Assembly: GCF_019312595.1 (NCBI RefSeq)
Contig: NZ_JAHWDQ010000001.1
Location: 310,001 to 374,000 of the forward strand
From: Zhongshania aquimaris
Lineage (GTDB): Bacteria; Pseudomonadota; Gammaproteobacteria; Pseudomonadales; Spongiibacteraceae
DNA: 64,000 nucleotides
Direction of reading: 5' to 3'
Shown here: positions 36,977 to 45,108 of the stretch, piece after piece
Layout: each line of letters starts with the position of its first letter
Position numbering within the stretch: the stretch's first letter is position 1
Made by a program: the position numbers and the translations under genes
The notes under the pieces: model-generated
Told to the model about the DNA's origin: nothing
The model's input: the letters and a program-made list of their open reading frames with translations, nothing else
Databases searched by the model: none

Positions 36977-37974
36977 AACTTTCCTCCCAACAGTGAAACA
37001 GCTTCGGCCTCGCGCCAGCGCTCTGGGTGATCTTTATGCCACAACCAGCAGCGTGCAAGATGGTCTTCACCACAGGACATCAGTGGCGGTGACTCTTCAC
37101 AAATCGCCATGCGCTTCGAACACCGCGCGGCAAAACCGCAGCCACTCGGCGGCTGACGCAAATCAGGCGGGGTGCCTGCTATTGCCTCCAAAGGCTTAGG
37201 GTTCTCCAAACTCGGAACGGCCCGCTTTAGAGCTTGGGTATAAGGATGGGCCTCCCGACTAAACACATCGTGCAGCGAACCTGACTCAACGGTTTGACCG
37301 GCGTACATCACTGACACCGAGTCTGCGATCTCGGCAACGACGCCGAGATCGTGGGTAATAAACAACATGGCAGTGCCGCTTGACTCCCGCATCTCCTGTA
37401 ACAAAGACAAAACCTCTGCTTGCACGGTAACGTCGAGGGCGGTGGTAGGCTCATCGGCGATAAGGAGTTCTGGCTCACACACAACCGCCATCGCGATCAT
37501 TGCCCGCTGCAACATACCGCCAGAAAACTCAAAGGGATATTGTTCTGCCCGCTGCGCCGGGTTGGCAATAGCCAAGCGTTCAAGCAAGGCGATTGCGCGC
37601 ATTTTTGCTTCTCGTCGCGACAGGCCTTTGTGAATCCGCAATGGCTCGGCTATCTGCGCACCGATGGTTTGCGTCGGGTCTAAAGCCGTCATCGGGTTTT
37701 GGAAAATCATCGCGATTTGATTTCCCTGCAACTGACGCCATTCACGCTCCTTGATTTGCGTCATATCGCGGCCAGCAAACCACCATTCTTCAGCACTGAT
37801 TTTTGCTGCGTTTGGCATGAGTCCCAGCAAGGTCATCGCCGTCACCGACTTGCCGCAGCCCGATTCACCAACCAACGCTCTGCACTCCCCCGCCTCCAAG
37901 CTCAGAGACACATCGCGAACCGCTTTTACTGGACCGATACTAACCTGCAGTGACCTTAACTTGAGTAAGCTCAT
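36973..37974 (-). CDS. oppD: Oligopeptide ABC transporter ATP-binding protein OppD
   Basis: The 333-residue ATPase has Walker A GESGCGKSVTA, the signature FSGGMLQRAMIAMA, Walker B LLIADEPTTALD and the C-terminal peptide-transporter Cys cluster (GCGFAARCSKRMAIC). ATGA overlaps join it to oppC upstream and oppF downstream, so all three are tightly co-translated. The product pairs with OppF at the cytoplasmic face. Confidence 0.93.
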   Translation of the reverse strand: MSLLKLRSLQVSIGPVKAVRDVSLSLEAGECRALVGESGCGKSVTAMTLLGLMPNAAKISAEEWWFAGRDMTQIKEREWRQLQGNQIAMIFQNPMTALDPTQTIGAQIAEPLRIHKGLSRREAKMRAIALLERLAIANPAQRAEQYPFEFSGGMLQRAMIAMAVVCEPELLIADEPTTALDVTVQAEVLSLLQEMRESSGTAMLFITHDLGVVAEIADSVSVMYAGQTVESGSLHDVFSREAHPYTQALKRAVPSLENPKPLEAIAGTPPDLRQPPSGCGFAARCSKRMAICEESPPLMSCGEDHLARCWLWHKDHPERWREAEAVSLLGGKL

Positions 37975-39281
37975 GCGCGCACCACCCCCGAGCGTCGATC
38001 AGTGGCATCGCGCAGGGCATCGCCCAATATATTAAAGGCCAGCACCGACAGACTGATGAATATGGCCGGAAGGATGAGTTGGCGAGGATGCGACAACAGC
38101 GTTTTGATACCTTCATTGCATAGCGCTCCCCAAGAAGTGGTCGGCGGCGACACCCCCATACCGATAAATGACAAAAATGCCTCGGTAAATATTGCCTGCG
38201 GAATCGCAAAGCTAAATGCCACTAATATCATCGGCAATACATTGGGCAACATATGACGGAGGATTATACGAGAGGTGCTGACGCCAGCGATGCGCGAGGC
38301 CTCTACAAACGGCTGGCTGCGCAGCGCCAATACCTGCCCGCGTATCAATCTCGCGCTACCCGGCCAACTTAACACCAACATCGCAACAATAAGTGGCATG
38401 ATGCCGTTTTCGCCAGGGCCGATGCCAAACGCAACGCGGAATAAAATCATAAATAATAAAAACGGCAGTGCCACCACAAAGTCGACGAAACGCATGGCGA
38501 GCTGATCTACCCAGCCTCCCATCAACCCAGCAATCGCACCAAAAATACAACCGAAAGTAATAAAAAGTAAGGGAGCCACCACACCAACAAACAGCGATGT
38601 GCGGCCACCCGCCATCAAGCGGGCCAATATATCGCGCCCTAGCGCGTCGGTACCCAGCGGATGCCCCGGTATTTCAACCCACTGAGTTTTGTTATTCGTC
38701 ACCGGAATTAAGCCCTGTAACTGGGCCTCAAAAACTGACATTGCCGCTTCCGGCCTGACCTCTCTCGACAGTAGTAAGAGTCCGGTATCGGCATCGGCAA
38801 TAGTGTAGCGATACACTTCGCTACTCAGCTGCAGACGATCTTGATAATAACTGTCTGCGGTCTCGGTGATCGCCAAGCCAAGTCCGGGTTTGTCAGCGTC
38901 ACCGCGATATACGCGATAGCGCTCTATACCCGCCAATTTCGGCCACTGCAGCCTTACATACTCGGTATTCGCTGCGTGAACTTTTAAACCGCTTGGCGCA
39001 TCTGCTTTTTTAGAGGGCCGCCACGCACCGTTGTCCGATACAATCCGCACCGATCGAGCGCGACTCGCTCCTTCCGATATCTGCGACAGCCACTGCTGCG
39101 ACGGGCTTTGACGCCATAGCGACGGTCCGACAGTGACAAACAACAGTAAAAAAATCACCATCAATCCCGACAAAATAACAGTGGGATTGGCCATGCTCGG
39201 CAGTGGAATAGGCGCAACCGCTTCCAAATCGTCTGCGGCGCCCCATGTTTTAGGAGCAAAACGGAATACTGAGATTGCCAT
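37971..39281 (-). CDS. oppC: OppC permease with an FN3-like periplasmic insert
   Basis: The 436-residue permease is ~135 residues longer than typical OppC (~300). Membrane segment 1 is at ~34-51. Residues ~55-205 replace the short first periplasmic loop with an extra domain. Its ~96-165 part reads APSGLKV...VRLQWPKLAGIERYRVYRGD...YYQD...YRYTIADADTG, the Trp/Tyr/Tyr spacing of a fibronectin type III fold. Normal OppC sequence resumes with GHPLGTDALGRDILARLMAGGRTSLFVG and five further membrane segments, including the ATPase-contact EAA loop EASRIAGVSTSRIILRHMLPN. The start at 39281 lies 13 bases after oppB; a longer frame to 39332 overlaps oppB. Confidence 0.9.
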   Translation of the reverse strand: MAISVFRFAPKTWGAADDLEAVAPIPLPSMANPTVILSGLMVIFLLLFVTVGPSLWRQSPSQQWLSQISEGASRARSVRIVSDNGAWRPSKKADAPSGLKVHAANTEYVRLQWPKLAGIERYRVYRGDADKPGLGLAITETADSYYQDRLQLSSEVYRYTIADADTGLLLLSREVRPEAAMSVFEAQLQGLIPVTNNKTQWVEIPGHPLGTDALGRDILARLMAGGRTSLFVGVVAPLLFITFGCIFGAIAGLMGGWVDQLAMRFVDFVVALPFLLFMILFRVAFGIGPGENGIMPLIVAMLVLSWPGSARLIRGQVLALRSQPFVEASRIAGVSTSRIILRHMLPNVLPMILVAFSFAIPQAIFTEAFLSFIGMGVSPPTTSWGALCNEGIKTLLSHPRQLILPAIFISLSVLAFNILGDALRDATDRRSGVVRA

Positions 39282-39294
39282 TAGTACGACGGCC

Positions 39295-40239
39295 TCATGC
39301 TCTGCCTCGGTGTAAACGAATACGCGGATCAATTAAGCCATAGCTAATATCAACCAATACCACCACCAGCACCAGGAAGGCGCCGTAAAACACGGTCGTT
39401 CCCATGATGACGGTGTAGTCCAACTGCTGAACGGCTTGCACAAAATATCGTCCCAAACCCGGTATGGCGAAAATCAATTCCACCACAAAGCCACCGGTCG
39501 TAATTGCGGCGATAGTTGGGCCCAACTCGGTCACCACCGGCAATACCGCATTTCTCAGCTGATGGTGCCAAAACAAACGCCAACCATGAACGCCCTTGGC
39601 TTTTGCCGCAATATTGTAATCTGCGCTGAGCACCTCCAACATTGAGGCGCGCATAATTCTGCTCAAATACGCCATTGTGCCCAAACCTAGCACCAGAGCT
39701 GGCACCCAAATTTGGCTCACACTACCCCAACCAGCAACGGGCAATAAGGTTTTACCCGCGGCATTATTCATTGCCACAATGACCAGTTGCGCCAAGCCAG
39801 CAATAACAAAACCCGGCACCGAAATAGCGGCAATAACAGCAACCATCACCAAGCGATCTGGCCAACGATTTCGGCAGTAGGCCGCTACTGAACCCGCCGC
39901 CACCCCACCCACCAGCGCAATTAATACGGCGGCGATACCCAAGGTCGCCGAAATAGGAAAGTGCTTACTGATAATGTCGTTTACCCGCCGATTTTCCTGG
40001 GTAAAGGAAATCCCAAAATCGCCGTGCAACATATTGCTCATAAACAAGCGGTATTGCTCAAATAGTGGCTTATCCAAACCATAGCGCGCTTCTAGCTGCG
40101 CGCGTACCGCTGGCGACATCGCCTTTTCTTGGGTAAGCGGATCTCCCGGCACCGCATGCATGGCAAAAAACGTCGCGGTGGCGATAAACCAAATCGTAAT
40201 CACCCCCGACAACAGTCTTCTGGCAATAAAACTCAGCAT
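39295..40239 (-). CDS. oppB: Oligopeptide ABC transporter permease OppB
   Basis: The 314-residue permease has six membrane segments of standard OppB type, starting MLSFIARRLLSGVITIWFIATATFFAMHAVPGDPL. It has the periplasmic loop DFGISFTQENRRVND and the EAA loop ADYNIAAKAKGVHGWRLFWHHQLRNAVLPVV. It forms the channel with OppC. Only 2 bases separate it from the oppA stop. Confidence 0.93.
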   Translation of the reverse strand: MLSFIARRLLSGVITIWFIATATFFAMHAVPGDPLTQEKAMSPAVRAQLEARYGLDKPLFEQYRLFMSNMLHGDFGISFTQENRRVNDIISKHFPISATLGIAAVLIALVGGVAAGSVAAYCRNRWPDRLVMVAVIAAISVPGFVIAGLAQLVIVAMNNAAGKTLLPVAGWGSVSQIWVPALVLGLGTMAYLSRIMRASMLEVLSADYNIAAKAKGVHGWRLFWHHQLRNAVLPVVTELGPTIAAITTGGFVVELIFAIPGLGRYFVQAVQQLDYTVIMGTTVFYGAFLVLVVVLVDISYGLIDPRIRLHRGRA

Positions 40240-40241
40240 AA

Positions 40242-41885
40242 TTATTGCTCAATCCATGCGTAGCGAAAATTCGGGTCACCACCGAAGATAGAGCGTCGAA
40301 CACCTTTTAACCGCGGGTTCTGAACATACAGGGCGCCATTTTCATAGGTGGGTAAAATGGGCACATCCTCTACTACTATGCGTTGAATTTGCGCCATGGC
40401 ATTAAAACGCGTCTTCGCATCATTGCTCGATTGTGCCAATCGAATCCAGCGATCATAGAGTGGATTATCATAACGTCCACGATTATTGTCATTCCAGGAG
40501 GTGAATAGATCGGCGAAGGTCATAATATCGTCGTAATCTGGACCCCACGCGGCCACGACAATATCAAAATCGCCACGGCGCATTTTTTCAAGTCGCTGCT
40601 TAAACACCTGCTGGTCAATACGGAGCTCCAAGCCTAAGCCCTTTTTAAATAAATACTGGTAGTATTCCGCTTCTTGCAAGGCTCTTGGACTATCTCCCGC
40701 CAACATCACTAGCGGCGGCCACGACTCTAAACCCAACTCAGCCTTAGCCCGCTTTAAATACTTGCGCGCCTCGGCAATATCGGCGTCGACACGCATGACC
40801 GGATACTCTTCGCGAAAGGGTTTTTCACTACCTTTAACGGTGACAGGAAAAAGTGAATACGCTGGCTTAACACCCGGCAAACCGATGATTTTATTGACCA
40901 GCAAGTCTGGGTCGATTAATCGCTGAACCGCTTTTCTAAACGCGCGATTGCTGCTAATACGTCCTTCGCGAAAATTAAACTCGAGAAAATATAGGGAGCC
41001 GGTGTGAAAATACTCAATATTAAAACCACGTTCGACAGCCTCATCCAGCAAGCCCGTATCCAATGGCGCAATGGCAATTTGTTGATCGCGAAATAAATTA
41101 AACTGGGCGCTGGGGTCGGCCGTAATATAAGGCATATCTATTTCGTGTATTTTGACGCCATCTTTCTGCCAATAATGGCCATTTTTACGTAATCTAAGAT
41201 GAGCTCCGTGTACCCATTTATCTAATACATAAGCGCCATTAACCACCAGCTTGTCACTATCAGCGGCGTAGCGCCCGCCCCAGTGCGCAACGACGTCTTC
41301 CCTCAACGGTAAAAACGTCATAAAGGCAGCTAAGCTAAGAAAGTAGGGACAGGGCTTAGCAAACTCCACCCGCAGTTCATGATCGGACACCGCAGAAACA
41401 CCCAACTCCGTCGCCGCTAGCTGTCCACCGTTAACTGCTTCTGCATTTTTAATGGGATAGAAGATAAACGCATACTGCGACGCGGTACTGGGTTTAAGGG
41501 CGTGGCGCCAGGCAAACACAAAATCATGGGCCGTCACCGGCTTACCGTCGCTCCAGCGCGCCGAATCACGCAACCAAAACGTGGCGCCATCAGCATCTAG
41601 TTGCCAGCGCTCTGCAACACCCGCTGCCAACTCACCATCGGATCCGTAAACCAATAGACCCTCCATCAAATGCGACAATACAAAACTGGCTATGGTATCT
41701 GTCGCCACGGCGCTATTTAGGGTTGGCGGCTCAGTCGCTAAGGCGAGAGTCACTTTACTTTTCTGGGCGTCAACCGCCTGCGCCTGCGCCTGGGACAAGA
41801 GGCCAACAGATAATACAAAAATCGCCAAGAATTGAAGGGCAACAGCCGGCACTATCAAAAATCGACTCGCGGAGGTTTTAGCCAT
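40242..41885 (-). CDS. oppA: Periplasmic oligopeptide-binding protein OppA
   Basis: The 547-residue extracytoplasmic family 5 binding protein captures peptides for the OppBCDF channel. The signal peptide ends near AQAQA (~residue 36). Family motifs are LALATEPPTLNSAVATDTIASFVLSHLMEGLL, GVAERWQLDADGATFWLRDSARWSDGKPVTAHDFVFAWRHAL and the late YDDIMTFADLFTSWNDNNRGRYDNPLYD. No lipobox is evident. The start at 41885 gives a proper signal; a frame running to 42071 would overlap mnmC by a further 186 bases. It begins the five-gene opp operon and is divergent from mnmC (48 bases apart). Confidence 0.92.
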   Translation of the reverse strand: MAKTSASRFLIVPAVALQFLAIFVLSVGLLSQAQAQAVDAQKSKVTLALATEPPTLNSAVATDTIASFVLSHLMEGLLVYGSDGELAAGVAERWQLDADGATFWLRDSARWSDGKPVTAHDFVFAWRHALKPSTASQYAFIFYPIKNAEAVNGGQLAATELGVSAVSDHELRVEFAKPCPYFLSLAAFMTFLPLREDVVAHWGGRYAADSDKLVVNGAYVLDKWVHGAHLRLRKNGHYWQKDGVKIHEIDMPYITADPSAQFNLFRDQQIAIAPLDTGLLDEAVERGFNIEYFHTGSLYFLEFNFREGRISSNRAFRKAVQRLIDPDLLVNKIIGLPGVKPAYSLFPVTVKGSEKPFREEYPVMRVDADIAEARKYLKRAKAELGLESWPPLVMLAGDSPRALQEAEYYQYLFKKGLGLELRIDQQVFKQRLEKMRRGDFDIVVAAWGPDYDDIMTFADLFTSWNDNNRGRYDNPLYDRWIRLAQSSNDAKTRFNAMAQIQRIVVEDVPILPTYENGALYVQNPRLKGVRRSIFGGDPNFRYAWIEQ

Positions 41886-41933
41886 TTTCACTGCTACAAT
41901 ACGCTCCCCGGCAATACTGAATTTATATACACA

Positions 41934-43997
41934 ATGGCTAAGAGCTCGCACCCCAACCCCTATTTTCTTGAGGCCGCCAGTATCGATTGGGGAACTGATG
42001 GTGTCCCCCGGGCCGATACTTACGGCGATATTTATTTCAGTCAGGAAAGCGGCATCCATGAAAGCCGCCATGTTTTTTTATTTCACAATCAGTTAGCTGA
42101 ACGCTGGGAAGCTCTGGACACACAGCAAAGTGGAAGGTTTACCATCATTGAAACCGGCTTTGGCACTGGTTTAAACTTCTTACTCGCTTGGCAGCTTTGG
42201 CAATCCTTAGCGCCGTCCAACTGGCAACTCCACTTTATTTCCGTCGAAAAACATCCTTTGCATCCAGCTGACTTACGTAGAGCGCATGCATACTGGCCAG
42301 AATTGACTCATTTGGCCTCTATACTACAGCACAATTATCCGCCGCTGTTACCAGGTCAGCACCGAAGAATGTTGAATAGTGCACAAGTTTGCCTAGATTT
42401 GCTGTTCGGTGACGCACTTGAGTGTCTGCCGGCACTACTAGACTCGCCGAGCGCATCAAGCTCACGATCACAAAGCTCGCCGCTAGATCGACCACCTTGC
42501 GTCGACGCGTGGTTCCTGGACGGCTTCTCGCCCGCGAGCAATCCTGACATGTGGCATGACACCTTGTTTAGCTGTATGGGGGCGCTCAGCGACACGGGCA
42601 CTACATTCGCTACATTCACATCGGCGGGCTTTGTTAAACGCGGACTGCGTGGGCAAGGCTTTGCGATCGAGAAAGTCACCGGCTACGGTCGCAAACGGGA
42701 AATGTTGCGCGGCACATTTAAAAATCAAAGCGACGCCGACGCGCCAAAACCCGAATATGTTGCGGTACCGTGGCACCGTCCGTCCGCTTCATCAGCGGTA
42801 AATAGCGCAATAGTCATCGGCGCAGGTCTGGCGGGCTGCAGCACAGCCCGTGCTTTAGCCCAGCGCGGCATAAAAGTCACAGTCATTGAACGCAATACAC
42901 CGGCAAGTGGGGCATCAGGTAACCCGCAAGGCGTGCTATATACCAAACTATCACCTGCCCCTGGCGATTTAAACCAATTCACCCTGACTAGTTTTCTGTA
43001 TGCCTTGGCTCATTATCGCGAGCGGCTCGCCAGCGGTGTCATCGACGGTGAGCTCTGCGGTGTTTTGCAGCTCACGAACTCAAAGAAAGACGCCGTACAC
43101 TTTGATCAGCTGAAAAACCTACTCGCCGACCAAGATTGGTTGCAGTTTTTAAGCGGAGATGAGCTGGAAAAGATCAGTGGTATCTCCTTAAGCGGCCAAG
43201 CTTTTTATTATCCAAATGCGGGCTGGCTCGCGCCACCAAGTGTCTGCAACGCCGACTTGGATCATCCCAATATTCGCCTTATCACCCACTGTAAAGGTGT
43301 TTCACTTTCAAACAATGAAAATGGGCAATGGTGTGTATTGGATGACGAAGGGCAAATCATAGTCGACGCGGATGCGGTTATAGTCGCCAACAGCAACGAC
43401 GCGCTGCAATTTTCCCAAACTCAACACCTGCCGATCAAACCTATTCGCGGCCAACTAAGCTACCTAAACGAGTCTGATTTAACACAAATTCCCCAGTGCG
43501 TGATTTGCCACGAGGGATATTTGGCCCCACCCGTAGCAGGTAAATTATGTATTGGCGCCAGCTTTACTCTGAGGGACTCGAACACCGCGCTCAGGGAATC
43601 TGATCATGACTCAAATCTCGCCCAACTAAAGGCAATCTCACCTAATTTATTAAAAAGCACGGCTAGCGCCCATGACGGCCGTGCCTCACTGCGTTGCAGC
43701 AGCTCAGACTATCTCCCCATCGTCGGGGCCGCACCTATCGTGGCAGACTATGCCAAGAACTATGCTGCATTGGGCAAAGACGCTCGCCTATGTATTGATA
43801 CCGCCGCGAGCAATTACCCCAGGCTGTATATCAATATAGCTCACGGATCGCGCGGGCTAACGTCTACCCCAGTGTGCGCAGAGTTGCTGGCTAGCTATAT
43901 ATGCGGAGAGGTGCGCCCTCTGCCTCGCCATTTGTGTGAAGCGCTATCACCCGCACGATTTACCATGCGCAAAATCATTCGCAATCAAAAAATCTAG
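41934..43997 (+). CDS. mnmC: Bifunctional tRNA wobble-uridine modification enzyme MnmC
   Basis: The 687-residue fusion completes mnm5s2U34 in tRNA. The N-terminal methyltransferase (MnmC2, ~1-250; IIETGFGTGLNFLLAW, DAWFLDGFSPASNPDMW, FATFTSAGFVKRGLRGQGF) adds the final methyl group. The C-terminal FAD-dependent oxidase (MnmC1, ~275-680; IVIGAGLAGCSTARALAQRG) removes the carboxymethyl group. The ATG at 41934 starts the conserved part; an in-frame TTG/GTG frame from 41832 adds 34 residues and reads into the oppA region. It is a single gene. Confidence 0.93.
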   Translation: MAKSSHPNPYFLEAASIDWGTDGVPRADTYGDIYFSQESGIHESRHVFLFHNQLAERWEALDTQQSGRFTIIETGFGTGLNFLLAWQLWQSLAPSNWQLHFISVEKHPLHPADLRRAHAYWPELTHLASILQHNYPPLLPGQHRRMLNSAQVCLDLLFGDALECLPALLDSPSASSSRSQSSPLDRPPCVDAWFLDGFSPASNPDMWHDTLFSCMGALSDTGTTFATFTSAGFVKRGLRGQGFAIEKVTGYGRKREMLRGTFKNQSDADAPKPEYVAVPWHRPSASSAVNSAIVIGAGLAGCSTARALAQRGIKVTVIERNTPASGASGNPQGVLYTKLSPAPGDLNQFTLTSFLYALAHYRERLASGVIDGELCGVLQLTNSKKDAVHFDQLKNLLADQDWLQFLSGDELEKISGISLSGQAFYYPNAGWLAPPSVCNADLDHPNIRLITHCKGVSLSNNENGQWCVLDDEGQIIVDADAVIVANSNDALQFSQTQHLPIKPIRGQLSYLNESDLTQIPQCVICHEGYLAPPVAGKLCIGASFTLRDSNTALRESDHDSNLAQLKAISPNLLKSTASAHDGRASLRCSSSDYLPIVGAAPIVADYAKNYAALGKDARLCIDTAASNYPRLYINIAHGSRGLTSTPVCAELLASYICGEVRPLPRHLCEALSPARFTMRKIIRNQKI

Positions 43998-44136
43998 ACT
44001 GGCATTCTGATCTGCGCTTAATTTCCACTTAAGGTCTGCGGCGGGATTTGCACTAAAGCTACGAGCTAAAGCCGATTTATGGCAGACTCAAACAAACTGA
44101 TTTCGGTCGGCGCTCCACCACCTTTTGAGATAACAC

Positions 44137-45003
44137 GTGAACAAATTCGTAAACCAGACCAGATCATATTGCCGCCGCATCGCTAAGATGGCGAGACACG
44201 GTAGCGTGGGCGTGGCACTTATCGTGTTTTCGCTGATTTTGTCCAGCCGCGCGTTTCCCGACTTGGCTTACGAACTAATCAACACCTATCCGCATCAACC
44301 CGCCCTATTTACTCAAGGGCTAGAGTTGTACCAAGGGAAGCTTTACGAAAGCAGCGGCCTTTACGGTCACTCTAAAATTATCGCTCGTAATTTCCCACCA
44401 GCTGCTAACGGCAGCATCCGCGGCTCAGCCCTGCCAGACACTGTTTTTGCTGAGGGTATTACCCAATACCGCGGCAAGCTATATATGCTGACCTGGCGCA
44501 CAGGACGCGGCCTAATTATCGATCCCCAGCATTTTAAATTACTCGGGGTGTTTCCCTACGAAGGTGAAGGCTGGGGACTCTGCGCCAGTATCGTCAAGGG
44601 CCGCGCCGATCACTTCGTCATGAGCAATGGCAGCAGCGAGTTACAATGGTTAGCTGCCGATACAATGACCTTGATTAACACCCTCACCGTTACAGAAAAC
44701 AATTCACCGGTAACTAAACTAAACGAGCTCGAATGTGTGGGCGACTACGTCATTGCCAATCAATGGCACAGCAATTATCTATTTATCATCGATGGTCGCG
44801 ATGGCAAGGTGCTTAGCAAGCTAGATCTATCAGAACTCGTCGACGCCGCCAACAAAACCAGCCCACTAGCCCCCGAGGCGGTGTTAAACGGCGTTGCCTA
44901 CGACGCCAGAGACAATAGCTGGCTAGTGACCGGCAAGCTTTGGCCAAACATATTCCGCATAAGATTCGAGCTGCCCGCCCTGCCCGCACACCTTGCCAAC
45001 TAA
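44137..45003 (+). CDS. Glutaminyl-peptide cyclotransferase (plant/bacterial type), exported
   Basis: The ~288-residue protein belongs to the glutamine cyclotransferase family (PF05096), a five-bladed beta-propeller that turns N-terminal Gln into pyroglutamate. Family sequence includes YPHQPALFTQGLELYQGKLYESSGLYG, GITQYRGKLYMLTW, FPYEGEGWGLC, LNELECVGDYVIANQWHSNYL and VLNGVAYDARDNSWLVTGKLWP. The signal segment VGVALIVFSLILSSRAF places it in the periplasm or outside the cell. A GTG at 44137 (after GAGAT) or an ATG at 44188 could start it. It stands alone. Confidence 0.88.
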   Translation: MNKFVNQTRSYCRRIAKMARHGSVGVALIVFSLILSSRAFPDLAYELINTYPHQPALFTQGLELYQGKLYESSGLYGHSKIIARNFPPAANGSIRGSALPDTVFAEGITQYRGKLYMLTWRTGRGLIIDPQHFKLLGVFPYEGEGWGLCASIVKGRADHFVMSNGSSELQWLAADTMTLINTLTVTENNSPVTKLNELECVGDYVIANQWHSNYLFIIDGRDGKVLSKLDLSELVDAANKTSPLAPEAVLNGVAYDARDNSWLVTGKLWPNIFRIRFELPALPAHLAN

Positions 45004-45108
45004 ACCTTGTTCGTATTCAAAACAGCCTAGTCGCGCTGATGCAATTCACGCCCACAGAGCCTAGAATACCAACAGTATTTACTTCTTCGCCAAATATACG
45101 GATGACGC

